DNA from: Clostridium manihotivorum | GTDB taxonomy: Bacteria > Bacillota > Clostridia > Clostridiales > Clostridiaceae | Direction of reading: 5' to 3' | DNA: 64,000 bases | Assembly (NCBI RefSeq): GCF_004015185.1 | Contig: NZ_CP025746.1 | Location: forward strand, 5,535,776 to 5,599,775 | Shown here: piece after piece, positions 27,621 to 37,240 of the stretch | Layout: the number at the start of each line of letters is the position of its first letter | How positions within the stretch are numbered: position 1 is the stretch's first letter | Program-made: the position numbers and the translations under genes | The notes under the pieces: generated by a model | Database searches by the model: none | What the model saw: only the letters and a program-made list of their open reading frames with translations | Told to the model about the DNA's origin: nothing

Positions 27621-29154
27621 GACCCTTCACCTCTTTCTTATCATCCTTAAGACTACCACCAGCCATAAGTATTCCAAGCTTTAGCTCTGTAGCATCTTTT
27701 CTATCTACTATATCTAATATTTGTCCATCATACATTACTGCTATTCTATCAGATAAAGACATAACTTCATCAAGCTCTAAGGAAACTAGAAGCACTGCTT
27801 TTCCATTATCTCTTTCCTTTATTATTCTCTTATGAATATACTCTATAGCTCCAACGTCAAGACCTCTTGTTGGCTGACATACTATTAGAAGTTCTGGATC
27901 TTTTGAGATCTCTCTAGCTACTATAAGCTTTTGTTGATTTCCTCCTGATAGGGCAGAAGCCATAACCTCATCATTTGGTGTTCTTACGTCAAACTCTTCT
28001 ATAAGCTTGTTGCAATGTTTTCTAACTTCATTGTAGTTTAATACTACCCCTTTGCTAAAAGGTTTAGTTCTATGAATTCCTAAAATGGAATTTTCAAATA
28101 ATGAATATTTAAGTATTAGTCCTCTTTTATGTCTATCTTCTGGAACATGTCCTACTCCAGATTCCATAACCATTCTTGGTGACTTATTAAATATATCCTT
28201 ACCATTTATAGTTATTTTTCCACTAGTCGCTTTTCTAAGACCAGTTAAAGCTTCTATAAACTCTGACTGACCATTACCATCTACCCCTGCTATACCAACT
28301 ACTTCACCAGCATGCACTGTAAGGTTAAGGTTCTTAACTACAGCAATTTTTCTATTGTCATTGGCATTTAAGTTTTCTATCTTAAGGATTTCACGACCAA
28401 CCTTCGCTTCATCCTTGTCTACTACAAGATTTACTTTTCTTCCTACCATTAGCTCCGCTAATTGGTCGATATTAGTGTCCTTTGTATTAACAGTACCTGT
28501 TACTTTACCTCTTCTTATTATAGTTACTCTGTCACTCATCTTCATAACTTCTTTAAGCTTATGAGTGATAAGAATTACTGACTTACCTTGTGCCTTTAGA
28601 TTGTCTATAATAACTCCAAGTTCATCAATTTCTTGAGGTGTTAAAACTGCTGTTGGTTCATCAAGTATTAATATGTCTGCTCCTCTGTATAGAGCTTTTA
28701 GTATCTCTACCTTTTGCTGCTTACCAACGGTTATATCTTCTATCACTTCATTAGGATCTATATTGAAACCATACTTACTTGCAATAGCTTTAACATCTTC
28801 TATTGCCTTCTTCATATCTACCTTTAAGCCTTTTTTAGGCTCTATACCTAAAACTATGTTTTCTGCAACTGTAAAATTGTGAACAAGCATAAAATGTTGA
28901 TGTACCATACCAATTCCTAGCTTTATAGCATCATTAGGGTTAGTTATCTTAGCAAGCTGTCCATTTACGTATATTTCACCCTTTTCTTGTTGGTACAAAC
29001 CATATAGTATGTTCATTAAAGTGGTCTTTCCAGCGCCATTTTCTCCAAGCAAAACATGAGTTTCACTTTTATTAAGATCAAAATTAACATTATCGTTGGC
29101 TACAGTCCCTGGGAATATTTTGGTTATGCCCTTCATTTCTACCACTTTTGTCAC
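27613..29154 (-). CDS. nupO: Nucleoside ABC transporter ATPase with two nucleotide-binding domains (NupO-like)
   Basis: A 513-residue ATPase with two ABC domains fused, as in sugar/nucleoside importers (RbsA/MglA/NupO). Domain 1 has Walker A GENGAGKTT, signature VGKQQKVEILKAL and Walker B LILDEPTAVL. Domain 2 has GVDGNGQSE in place of a full Walker A, signature LSGGNQQKLIVAREI and CQPTRGLDVGAIE. The degenerate second domain is normal for this class. The start is GTG at 29154 behind AGGAGG. It is separated from the lipoprotein gene by a terminator-like hairpin, so it is probably expressed at a lower level. Confidence 0.92.
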   Translation of the reverse strand: MTKVVEMKGITKIFPGTVANDNVNFDLNKSETHVLLGENGAGKTTLMNILYGLYQQEKGEIYVNGQLAKITNPNDAIKLGIGMVHQHFMLVHNFTVAENIVLGIEPKKGLKVDMKKAIEDVKAIASKYGFNIDPNEVIEDITVGKQQKVEILKALYRGADILILDEPTAVLTPQEIDELGVIIDNLKAQGKSVILITHKLKEVMKMSDRVTIIRRGKVTGTVNTKDTNIDQLAELMVGRKVNLVVDKDEAKVGREILKIENLNANDNRKIAVVKNLNLTVHAGEVVGIAGVDGNGQSEFIEALTGLRKATSGKITINGKDIFNKSPRMVMESGVGHVPEDRHKRGLILKYSLFENSILGIHRTKPFSKGVVLNYNEVRKHCNKLIEEFDVRTPNDEVMASALSGGNQQKLIVAREISKDPELLIVCQPTRGLDVGAIEYIHKRIIKERDNGKAVLLVSLELDEVMSLSDRIAVMYDGQILDIVDRKDATELKLGILMAGGSLKDDKKEVKGLE

Positions 29155-29200
29155 TGTTAATACCTCCTAAATTAAACTTGGAAATAGTCTTTAAATCTTT

Positions 29201-29229
29201 AAAAAAGCTAGATGTAGCAACATCTAGCT
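29201..29229 (-). terminator. Partial terminator between lipoprotein and ATPase genes
   Basis: AGCTAGATGTTGCTACATCTAGCTTTTTT on the minus strand (stem of nine pairs, then T-run), 27 bases past the lipoprotein stop. The downstream genes belong to the same system, so read-through must occur; it would raise the ratio of binding protein to transporter. Confidence 0.8.
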
Positions 29230-29255
29230 CTTATTAATATCTAGAAAATATTTAA

Positions 29256-30347
29256 TTATTGTACAGCAGCTGGTGAGAAGCTCTTAACATCAGCTGGCTT
29301 TGTTGGAACTACTATCTTACCATCTTTTACAGCTGCTTGATATTTAGCTACTAAATCAAGAACATCTTTAGGAGTATTCTTGCTTGAAGTACCAGCTATA
29401 TCAATTCCGCCTTCTTTTAATCCAAGTTCTACAGTACCACCCTTAAATGAGTTATTTACTATATCTTTACCTGCTTGGTATGTTGCAAAGTCAACCTTCT
29501 TTATCATAGAAGAAAGTATTATATCAGCATATTGAGGAAGTGTAACCGCTTGGTCCATATCAACTCCGATAGCCCAAACCTTTTTACCATTCTTATTTGC
29601 TTCTTGAACTGCTTGGAACATACCTTCTCCAGCACCACCTGCTGCATGGTATATTACTGTACAACCAGCATTTATTAAGTTCTTAGCTGCTTCTTTTCCT
29701 TTTGCAGCATCAGTAAAGCTATCTACATATTGAACTGTCTTTCTTCCGATTAAATCTTCAGCAGCAGTTGGGTTAACAGCTTTAACTCCAGCTGCAAAAC
29801 CTGCTTCGAATTTTTGAATAAGTTCTTGGTCTTTTCCACCAACGAAACCTACTTTACCAGTTCCAGCCATCTTACCAGCTATTATTCCCATTAGGAATGA
29901 ACCGTCTTGTTCTTTAAATAGTATTGATCTTACGTTTGAAGCATCAACAGCAGAATCTACTATAGCAAAGTTTGTATCTTTATGCTTTTTAGCAGCATTT
30001 GTAACAGCATCCGACATTTGGAATCCAACTCCAACAACTAGGTTAGAACCTTCTGATACCAATGCATCTAAGTTTGATTCATAATCATCCTTAGACTTTG
30101 ATTCAACAGCTTTATAAGTAAAATTAAGTTCTGATGCAGCTTTCTTTAATCCAGTATCAGCTGCTTGGTTAAAGGACTTATCATTTAAACCACCTTCATC
30201 AGTTGAAAGACCAACCATTACCTTCTTAGTAGAAGATGAATTGTCAGTAGTTGACTTATTGTCATTTGACTTGCTAGCACAACCAGCGAATAGGGTTGCT
30301 ACAACAGCTACAGATGCCATAGCAGCAATTAATTTTTTCTTGTTCAT
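29256..30347 (-). CDS. nupN: BMP-family nucleoside-binding lipoprotein (NupN-like)
   Basis: A 363-residue binding lipoprotein with signal peptide ending FAGC. Family signatures: VGLSTDEGGLNDKSFNQAAD, SKSKDDYESNLDALVSEGSN, FVGGKDQ and YHAAGGAGEGMFQAV. It captures nucleosides outside the cell for the permease/ATPase complex encoded downstream. The start follows AGGAGGGATCTGTA. A TATAAT-like box on the minus strand at 30674-30679 would give a leader of about 320 bases; I looked for purine-type riboswitch motifs there and saw none. Confidence 0.93.
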   Translation of the reverse strand: MNKKKLIAAMASVAVVATLFAGCASKSNDNKSTTDNSSSTKKVMVGLSTDEGGLNDKSFNQAADTGLKKAASELNFTYKAVESKSKDDYESNLDALVSEGSNLVVGVGFQMSDAVTNAAKKHKDTNFAIVDSAVDASNVRSILFKEQDGSFLMGIIAGKMAGTGKVGFVGGKDQELIQKFEAGFAAGVKAVNPTAAEDLIGRKTVQYVDSFTDAAKGKEAAKNLINAGCTVIYHAAGGAGEGMFQAVQEANKNGKKVWAIGVDMDQAVTLPQYADIILSSMIKKVDFATYQAGKDIVNNSFKGGTVELGLKEGGIDIAGTSSKNTPKDVLDLVAKYQAAVKDGKIVVPTKPADVKSFSPAAVQ

Positions 30348-30969
30348 TACAGATCCCTCCTAATATTTATATATTGTTTGGTTACAAACATATAACCAAC
30401 CATTTGCTTATTAAAATTAGAATTATGAAACCGAAAATAAAATATGTAACCACTTTCCTATCAGACAACAGATATGCATTTATTTAAGTATAAAAAAAGG
30501 TCTGTTATAAATACAAATAATTAATATATACATGTCCTAAAAGTGATATTTTAAAACCTAGTAAATAATTGTATATAACAAACACCCTTAAATGCTACCT
30601 AAAACCATTAACTGGAGTACTGTTGTAAACTGTAGTAACACAAGTATATTTTGGTAAACATTTTCCCGTTGTCATTATAGCATACGTTAAACATAAATGA
30701 AACACTTTTTTCGTTTATATTACTAAATTTATCTAAAGGCATCATATTTTTCTAGTAAAATTTTAATAATATTAAAATTTTACTCAATAAAAATAGTTAT
30801 TCACGATAATTTCTACTTTAATCTCCATGGAGTATTCGTAAATTATAATATTATTTATTACTTATTGATTTCCCTTCTATTAATAAGTATATAATATTTT
30901 AGCAATCTTTATTCTCAATACCTGACGGTAAATAATGCCAGCATATTTCTACTAGTTACAGGGTTCTAC

Positions 30970-31053
30970 AAAAAATTTGCTGAAGTGATTTTCTTCAGTA
31001 AATTTTTTTTGCGCATCTGCCTTTCCGAATATAGGTGAGGAAAATTTGGCAGG
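30970..31053. repeat. GCGCATCTGCC two-hairpin element, copy 2
   Basis: Hairpin TTTGCTGAAG/CTTCAGTAAA, a run of eight T, the core GCGCATCTGCC, then a second hairpin CTGCCTTTCC/GGAAAATTTGGCAG. It is almost identical to copy 3, 183 bases to the right in the same orientation. Confidence 0.8.
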
Positions 31054-31152
31054 CGACATAATTTCTTTTTTTATTCTTTTCCGATATCTACATTTAAACT
31101 GTATACAAATACTTATGTACAACCTTATCTGAATTATAATTTTCTAAAGAAT

Positions 31153-31234
31153 AAAAATTTGCTGAAGTGATTTTCTTCAGTAAATTTTTTTGCGCATCTG
31201 CCTTTCCGAACATAGGTGAGGAAAATTTGGCAGG
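31153..31234. repeat. GCGCATCTGCC two-hairpin element, copy 3
   Basis: Same structure as copy 2 with only a few changes. It follows the degV-family terminator directly on the minus strand. Flanked on the left by TTTCTAAAGAATAAAAA, which also precedes copy 6. Confidence 0.8.
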
Positions 31235-31242
31235 TTAAGTAG

Positions 31243-31288
31243 AAAAAAAAGACAATGAGGCCTAAATGACCACATTGTCTTTTTTTAG
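31243..31288 (-). terminator. Terminator of degV-family gene
   Basis: AAAAAAAGACAATG and CATTGTCTTTTTTT flank a loop; on the minus strand it lies about 35 bases after the stop codon. Confidence 0.85.
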
Positions 31289-31323
31289 CATAATATATTA
31301 TTCCATAATAATCAATAACTAAA

Positions 31324-32163
31324 TTAAAATTCCTCAATAAAAAATAATCCACATGCTTTAGGGCCTGAATGTATACCTACTGTACAGCCAACCTCAGCAT
31401 CAATATAATCAATATTATTTTCATTCAAATAATCTTTTAATGGTTCATAAATATCTTGATTCTCAATATGCAATAAAATTACAGGCTCATCTTTCTTATG
31501 CTTCAAGGTTTCAAAGGTATTTACTATCTCTTTAGCAGCTTTTTTGCTACCTCTAACCTTGTCCATAACTGACATTTTTCCTTCTTTAACCTCTAATATG
31601 AGCTTTATTCCAAGAACACTTCCAATAACCCCTGCAGTTTTAGATAGTCTTCCTCCTCTAACCAAGTTATCCAAGCTCTCAAAACCAAGAGCACTTTTGA
31701 TATGAGGAATAGTCAATTTTAATTTCTCTTCTATTTCCTTTAAACTGACACCCTTATCTCTCAGATTGATTGCCTTTAATACAACTATTCCAAGACCAGA
31801 GGTTACATTCTTAGAATCAATAACCACTATATCCTCTGTTTCGAACATATCTCTTGCAATACATGCAGAATTATAGGTTCCACTCATATCCGAGGATAAA
31901 TGTATGGATATAATCTTATATCCTTCTTCTAAATACTTCTTATAGCATTCATAAAATCTATTTGGAGTAACTTGAGCTGTAGTTGGTAGGGCGTTATCTT
32001 CTTCTATACGCCTTAACATAGTCTTAAGTTCTATTTCTACACCATCTAGATAACTTTCCTCTCCAAAGTTTATAAGAAGTGGCAATACATCCACATCATG
32101 CTTTTTTAATAACTCCATGGGGATATCAGCAGTACTATCAGTAATTATTTTAATCTTTTCCAT
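31324..32163 (-). CDS. DegV family fatty-acid-binding protein
   Basis: A 279-residue DegV/FakB-type protein. The N-terminal KIITDSTADIPMELLKKHDV, the PTTAQVTPNRFYECYKKYLEEGY segment, ISIHLSSDMSGTYNSA and VIDSKNVTSGLG are the family's phospho/fatty-acid-binding loops. FakB proteins hand fatty acids to the FakA kinase for phospholipid synthesis; no fakA is visible here, so this remains a family-level call. It sits 15 bases downstream of trmL on the same strand. Confidence 0.93.
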   Translation of the reverse strand: MEKIKIITDSTADIPMELLKKHDVDVLPLLINFGEESYLDGVEIELKTMLRRIEEDNALPTTAQVTPNRFYECYKKYLEEGYKIISIHLSSDMSGTYNSACIARDMFETEDIVVIDSKNVTSGLGIVVLKAINLRDKGVSLKEIEEKLKLTIPHIKSALGFESLDNLVRGGRLSKTAGVIGSVLGIKLILEVKEGKMSVMDKVRGSKKAAKEIVNTFETLKHKKDEPVILLHIENQDIYEPLKDYLNENNIDYIDAEVGCTVGIHSGPKACGLFFIEEF

Positions 32164-32178
32164 ATAAACTCCCCCTAT

Positions 32179-32640
32179 TTATTTCATACTAGGAAATCCA
32201 ATTTGTCTCAATGCCTCATATGCGATGATTGAAACCGTATTTGATAAGTTTAGAGATCTAGTTGATGTATTTATCATCGGAACTCTTATTCCATCTACGT
32301 CATTATGAACATTCTCAGGAACTCCAGATGATTCTCTACCGAACATTATGAAGTCTCCTTCTTTGTATTCAACTTCGTCATAATACTTTGTAGCATGAGT
32401 TGTGGACAAGAATATTCTAGCGCCTTTATTTTTTTCCATGAACTCTTCATAACTTTCATAAATTTCCATGTCTAGATATTGCCAATAGTCAAGTCCAGCT
32501 CTTCTTACATGCTTTTCATCCAAGCTAAAACCTAAGGGCTTTATTAAATGAAGTTTAGAATTAGTCAATACACAGGTTCTAGCTATATTACCTGTATTTT
32601 GAGGTATCTCTGGTTGATATAGAACTATATTAAGATTCAC
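32179..32640 (-). CDS. trmL: tRNA (cytidine/uridine-34 2'-O)-methyltransferase
   Basis: SPOUT methyltransferase that modifies the wobble ribose of leucine tRNAs with S-adenosylmethionine. 153 residues, the normal TrmL length. Motifs are the N-terminal IVLYQPEIPQNTGNIARTC, LHLIKPLGF, FMFGRESSGVPE and the knotted C-terminal region IPMINTSTRSLNLSNTVSI-like (VPMINTSTRSLNLSNT). The start is GTG at 32640, directly behind GGAGGAAATAAA. It is followed closely by the DegV-family gene. Confidence 0.95.
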   Translation of the reverse strand: MNLNIVLYQPEIPQNTGNIARTCVLTNSKLHLIKPLGFSLDEKHVRRAGLDYWQYLDMEIYESYEEFMEKNKGARIFLSTTHATKYYDEVEYKEGDFIMFGRESSGVPENVHNDVDGIRVPMINTSTRSLNLSNTVSIIAYEALRQIGFPSMK

Positions 32641-32756
32641 TTTATTTCCTCCGAAATGTTACATTAAATTATAAGATTTTGCTTCATCTTATTATATTAC
32701 AATATTTTATTATCTTAATCAAATATAACTAAATAATGAGCCCTAAACTTTAGTAT

Positions 32757-33593
32757 CTATTTTGAAATAATAAACTTTTCTATAGCCTTACCTACTCCAT
32801 CCCTGTCATTTGTATCCGTTATATAATCAGCAACATCTTTTAGTTCCTTTATGCCATTAGATACCGCTACTCCAAGCCCTGCATATTTTATCATAGGTAT
32901 ATCATTCTCGTTGTCACCTATACACATTATTTCATCTCTACTTATACCATAGTAATTCGCAAGAACTTCCACGGCTTTTCCTTTTGAAACATCCTTATTA
33001 AGGATTTCTACATTGTTAGACCCTGAGCTTGTTATACTTATATCGTCAAAGGCTGCAAGCTCTTTTCTAAAATTCTTTAATGTGCTTCTGCTAGGACTAA
33101 AAACAATACATTTTACAAACTCATCCTTATGATGATTGAATACTTCCTCCCATTCTTCCTTTTTTCCTACATATCTAATCTTAAGTCTTAAATCTTTAGG
33201 TAACGGTAAAGACATGAATAACTTAAGTGCTACACCATGTAATCTACTGCTGGCAAAAATTCTATCGGTGGTATAGAAATGCATTTTTACACCGCTTTTT
33301 TGTGATAGCTCTAACAATCTTAAGCAAGTTTCTGTACTAAGTGCATTTTTATATATTACTACGCCTTTGTCCTTTTCTCGTATTATAGCTCCATTTGTGG
33401 CTATAACAGGAGACTTAACACCCAATAAGTTAGAATAATGCAGAGCATTATTGAAGATTCTTCCTGTAGTTATTACAATATGTACTCCCTTATCATGGGC
33501 TTTCTGCAACATTTCCTTATTATAACTTGATATCTTCTTTTTATTATTTAATAAAGTTCCATCCATATCTATACATACTAATTTGTAACTCAT
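32757..33593 (-). CDS. Cof-type HAD hydrolase (sugar-phosphate phosphatase family)
   Basis: A 278-residue haloacid dehalogenase of the Cof/YidA group. Motif I is DMDGTLL, motif II ITTGR, motif III lysine in NKDVSKGKAVEVL, and motif IV CIGDNENDIPMIKYAGLGVAV. The C2B cap domain lies about residues 85-195. Such enzymes dephosphorylate sugar phosphates or related metabolites; the substrate is unknown. It stands alone between trmL and the transglutaminase operon. Confidence 0.92.
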   Translation of the reverse strand: MSYKLVCIDMDGTLLNNKKKISSYNKEMLQKAHDKGVHIVITTGRIFNNALHYSNLLGVKSPVIATNGAIIREKDKGVVIYKNALSTETCLRLLELSQKSGVKMHFYTTDRIFASSRLHGVALKLFMSLPLPKDLRLKIRYVGKKEEWEEVFNHHKDEFVKCIVFSPSRSTLKNFRKELAAFDDISITSSGSNNVEILNKDVSKGKAVEVLANYYGISRDEIMCIGDNENDIPMIKYAGLGVAVSNGIKELKDVADYITDTNDRDGVGKAIEKFIISK

Positions 33594-33724
33594 ATAATAC
33601 TCCTATTTATGTATATTTTTTATGTTTATCTTACTAAATTATCATTTTCATATCCTTGAATATTATACCAGTAATCCTTCACAAAAAACATAAGGATTTG
33701 ATTTATACTTTCCTAGACAGTAAA

Positions 33725-33776
33725 ACAATAGATATACATACTAGCTTTATGGACTGGCTAACATGTATATCTACTA
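33725..33776 (-). terminator. Terminator of transglutaminase operon
   Basis: AGATATACAT and ATGTATATCT pair across a loop and are followed by ATTGTTTT on the minus strand, just past the transglutaminase-protein stop. Confidence 0.7.
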
Positions 33777-33780
33777 TTAA

Positions 33781-36030
33781 CTAAAATAATACGTATTTTC
33801 TTATTACATATTTAATATTTCCTTGATTATCTTTAAGTATACTTTCAATATAATTTACTAAGTCACTTCTGTTATAATTTAGATTCTTTTCTTCTCCATA
33901 GAATTCTCTATAGATATTATCGATTAATTCTTTCAGCATAACCGATAACTTCTCATCACTAATATTTTCAGCAAATTCTAAATCAGTTTCACTTAAGTCC
34001 TTGGTTATTTTTATCTTTCTTAATCTGGATAAAGAATATTCATATAAAGGTATGAGACTGCTATATTTATAAACCTTTTGTTTTCTTAAATTGAAAGCAA
34101 CTATTCTTACAAGAAAATAAATTAATACAATAGCTATAGGTAATATAATCTTTATATATTTATAGTAATAAGCTTTATCCTCAGAAGCTAATTTATTATC
34201 TTGTTCCTTATCCTTAATACTTGTCTTTGAAGAATTGCTTGAAGAACTCTTTATATCGCCTCCGCTAACAGCACTAGCTACACTGTCATTGTCAACTGTT
34301 TTCTTATGTCTATACTGATATGCACTAGGTGCTGTATCCACTTTAGTAAACACTACTGTTCTAGCTACATGATCTCCTTGAATTTGTTGTCCACCCAAAT
34401 AGACTTCTGACCATGCATGTGCATCTTCATTGGTAACCTTGTACATGTTATTATATGGCTTATCAGTGGTTGCCTTAAATCCCTCCACATATCTTGCTGG
34501 AATTCCTGCAATTCTACACATGACAGTCATAGCTGTAGCAAAATATACACAATAACCTTTCTTCTCTTCAAATAAAAAATAATCAACGAAATCTCTGCCG
34601 TCAGGTACACTAGATACATCTAAACTATACTGATAATTATTAGTTAAATATTCTTTTATTTTATAAGTCTTTTCAGCGTTTGAAGATGCTCCCTTCACTA
34701 TCTGACTAACAAGATCAACAGTCCTTTGGGTAATAGTATCTGGTAGCTGCAAGTAATTAGACAAATCACCATTATTAAACAACGCAACAGTTTGGATAGC
34801 TTCAGGTTTAGTTGGAGCTTGATCAAGAAAAGTATCATAATCACTTCTTGAATAAAAATTTATGGTATATTCTGTCTTGATTGGCCTTTGAGCGTAAAAG
34901 GCTTCATTGGCCTTATCAACGTAAGTAGCATTGTCACTATTATATTTCAACTTAACAAAGAATGGATAATACGGAGCAAAAAGCGTAGTAGTAGTTACGT
35001 AATCTGGATGTATAGTCATAGTTTCAACATTTGTTCCTACAAAACTATTATTATATGATTGATCCATACTATCAGCCTTTTCTATCTGCTTATAATCAGG
35101 TACCCATGCTGATCCTGTATATTTATCTTTTACCGAACCTTTAAGATATATAGGAGATTTATTACTTCCTTTATACTCTAGCTTAAGCGCCTCTCTATCA
35201 TCTATGCTTATTGGGCCTCCTAAAATTTTAGAGGTATCAGCATAACCTGACTTAGCTAGGGAATACCCATACTTATCTGGATTTCCTAGATTGCCACCAT
35301 TGTCAGCTATATTTTCAACAACCTTGTCAGTAATAATTTTTGAAAACCTACCACTGGCAGACTTAGGTATTACTGATATAACTATTGATGTTACAACTGC
35401 TAAAGTTATAACAGAAGCCAGTACTCTCGAACTTATTATATTATTTTTAATTTCTTTTCTTTTAAGCTTCTTTATATAGACTCCAAAATGATTAATCCCA
35501 TAGGTTACCATGCTTACAAAAACAAATAAATACATTACCTTATTGATTTCTTCATAGTATCCTAAATACCAATAGAGAGTCATTATAATTATATTTACTA
35601 AAACCAGTATGTCTGCAAGACCTCTTTTTAACATCCACATGATAATCGGAGTTGCAGTTGGTATAATTATAGTCAGCAAATTCTCTATAAGAGAAAAATC
35701 ACTGGATCTTCCTGCTCTCATATTAGCATTGATTAAATTCATATTTCTTGTTATACCATTTACTACAAAAGAAGTGATAAACAGCTTAAAAACTATTGTT
35801 AAAAGTAGTATAAAGCAAAGCAAGCCCATAGTTAATATAAGTTTTTTCTCCAATGACTTGACCTTCTCGTCATAAACCCAGTATATTGACAAACCTATAA
35901 GGAATAAGATAATTATAAAGAAATAATTAGTTCCATCTATATCTAAGCAAGCTCTTAATGTCAAGATAACAAGTAATATATTTAAAAAACTTACTATAAT
36001 GTTTAAACTTTTTTCCTTAATCCACTCCAT
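33781..36030 (-). CDS. Membrane-bound transglutaminase-like protein (TgpA family)
   Basis: 749 residues. Five to seven N-terminal membrane helices (to about residue 225) precede an extracellular transglutaminase-like domain with Cys in KKGYCVYFATAMTVMCRIAGIPARYVEGF (about 490-520) and His in NEDAHAWSEVYL, the expected catalytic pair. A low-complexity Ser/Asp stretch and another membrane helix near 645 come next, then a cytoplasmic DUF4129-like tail. It is the last gene of a moxR-DUF58-transglutaminase operon, a widespread set. The physiological substrate is not established. The start ATG 36030 lies two bases from the DUF58 stop. Confidence 0.9.
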   Translation of the reverse strand: MEWIKEKSLNIIVSFLNILLVILTLRACLDIDGTNYFFIIILFLIGLSIYWVYDEKVKSLEKKLILTMGLLCFILLLTIVFKLFITSFVVNGITRNMNLINANMRAGRSSDFSLIENLLTIIIPTATPIIMWMLKRGLADILVLVNIIIMTLYWYLGYYEEINKVMYLFVFVSMVTYGINHFGVYIKKLKRKEIKNNIISSRVLASVITLAVVTSIVISVIPKSASGRFSKIITDKVVENIADNGGNLGNPDKYGYSLAKSGYADTSKILGGPISIDDREALKLEYKGSNKSPIYLKGSVKDKYTGSAWVPDYKQIEKADSMDQSYNNSFVGTNVETMTIHPDYVTTTTLFAPYYPFFVKLKYNSDNATYVDKANEAFYAQRPIKTEYTINFYSRSDYDTFLDQAPTKPEAIQTVALFNNGDLSNYLQLPDTITQRTVDLVSQIVKGASSNAEKTYKIKEYLTNNYQYSLDVSSVPDGRDFVDYFLFEEKKGYCVYFATAMTVMCRIAGIPARYVEGFKATTDKPYNNMYKVTNEDAHAWSEVYLGGQQIQGDHVARTVVFTKVDTAPSAYQYRHKKTVDNDSVASAVSGGDIKSSSSNSSKTSIKDKEQDNKLASEDKAYYYKYIKIILPIAIVLIYFLVRIVAFNLRKQKVYKYSSLIPLYEYSLSRLRKIKITKDLSETDLEFAENISDEKLSVMLKELIDNIYREFYGEEKNLNYNRSDLVNYIESILKDNQGNIKYVIRKYVLF

Positions 36031-36031
36031 A

Positions 36032-37240
36032 CTAGCTCACCTGCCCTTTTATAAGCTCTTCTATGCTTACAGCAACTTCTTCATCAAGGATTTCTTCGTC
36101 AATCTTATGACATACAATCCCAATATTACTCATAGCAAGTACAGAATCCTCATTTATTTCGCTCTTAAGATAGAATAAAACAAAGGAATTTCCCCTTTCT
36201 TTATTTTCCATCATGAAGGTAAGAAGCTTTTCTGATAAGGTATGAGTTATTATAGCCATTCCAGCTACAGAAGAAAGCCTTAGCTTTTGCATTTGTATAA
36301 AGCTAGTTATAGGTGTTGTTCCTTCACTTTTATGCTCGATCAAATAGTTTAAGAACTTTTCAAAGTCTATCTTATTCTCTATTTCTAAAGTCTCTTCCTT
36401 TAGGTTATTTACAAATAATCTAGTAGATATACTCCTCTTTAAGAAAGAATATATCAAGGAGGCTGAAAAGTCCATTAGCATCTCTTCATTTTTACCATAA
36501 GGATCAAGTAAGTAATTGCTTTGATTCATATCAATGAATATATTAAACTCTTCACCAGAGACAGTATCAAAGTTTCGAACATATAAATCATTTAGCTTTG
36601 CACTTACCTTCCAGTTTATCCTTTTTAGACTGTCTCCTTCTCTATATTTTCTCATATCCTTTGTGGAGTGTGGATCTTCTTTGCTTGTTACCACTGAAAG
36701 TGTATTCTCAATAATGTCTGAACCTCTTATGCTCATTCCACTTACATCATATACCCTCGGAAATATCTTAATCTGCTTCTTCCCCTCTATCTTATATGTT
36801 AAACTAAAGATTCCAAATAAGTCTTTAAGTTCAACTTCATAAGTTCCTAAATCAAACTTTCCTCTACATATGTAGATAAGCTCTTCAGATATTATTCGAT
36901 GCTCATTAACAGATAAGGTTACAGCATCACCTGAATAGTTTTTCTTAATTTTTGCTATGCCTTCATTGGTTATATTACAATAAGGGAGAATAAAAATTGT
37001 ATTGTTTTTAACCATAGTATCAATATACTCTTTCTCTCCACAAGTATAAAATCTTGCAGTTGTAACATTGCTGATGTTTAAGCCAAATCTTGCTATAATT
37101 ATCGAAATAAAACTTATCAAAAAGGTTATAAACAACATATAGAATATAACATGTGTTAAGCTACCTCCCTGAACATATAAAAATATAGCAGAAAGTATCA
37201 AGAGTACTAGGTATTTTATACTTATTCTTATTTTAGCCAT
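36032..37240 (-). CDS. DUF58 domain protein
   Basis: 402-residue protein with two N-terminal membrane helices (about residues 8-24 and 28-50), an extracytoplasmic/beta-rich region and the DUF58 core TKDMRKYREGDSLKRINWKVSAKLNDLYVRNFD (about 195-230), then a von Willebrand A-like fold. DUF58 proteins accompany MoxR ATPases and are thought to be their partners or substrates. The gene overlaps the moxR-like stop by eight bases and precedes the transglutaminase gene. Confidence 0.9.
   Translation of the reverse strand: MAKIRISIKYLVLLILSAIFLYVQGGSLTHVIFYMLFITFLISFISIIIARFGLNISNVTTARFYTCGEKEYIDTMVKNNTIFILPYCNITNEGIAKIKKNYSGDAVTLSVNEHRIISEELIYICRGKFDLGTYEVELKDLFGIFSLTYKIEGKKQIKIFPRVYDVSGMSIRGSDIIENTLSVVTSKEDPHSTKDMRKYREGDSLKRINWKVSAKLNDLYVRNFDTVSGEEFNIFIDMNQSNYLLDPYGKNEEMLMDFSASLIYSFLKRSISTRLFVNNLKEETLEIENKIDFEKFLNYLIEHKSEGTTPITSFIQMQKLRLSSVAGMAIITHTLSEKLLTFMMENKERGNSFVLFYLKSEINEDSVLAMSNIGIVCHKIDEEILDEEVAVSIEELIKGQVS

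Larger units (their letters stand above)
30348..31323. other. Gene-free region between nupN and degV-family gene
   Basis: Nearly 1 kb, AT-rich. It contains the probable nup promoter (TATAAT, minus strand, 30674-30679), two near-identical GCGCATCTGCC elements (30970-31053 and 31153-31234) and the degV-family terminator (31243-31288). No protein gene is apparent. Confidence 0.6.

Noticed and set aside
30348..30680. Purine riboswitch in front of the nucleoside transporter operon
   Set aside because: The long leader suggested one, but neither the conserved loop sequences nor the three-way junction of the purine class could be found on either strand.
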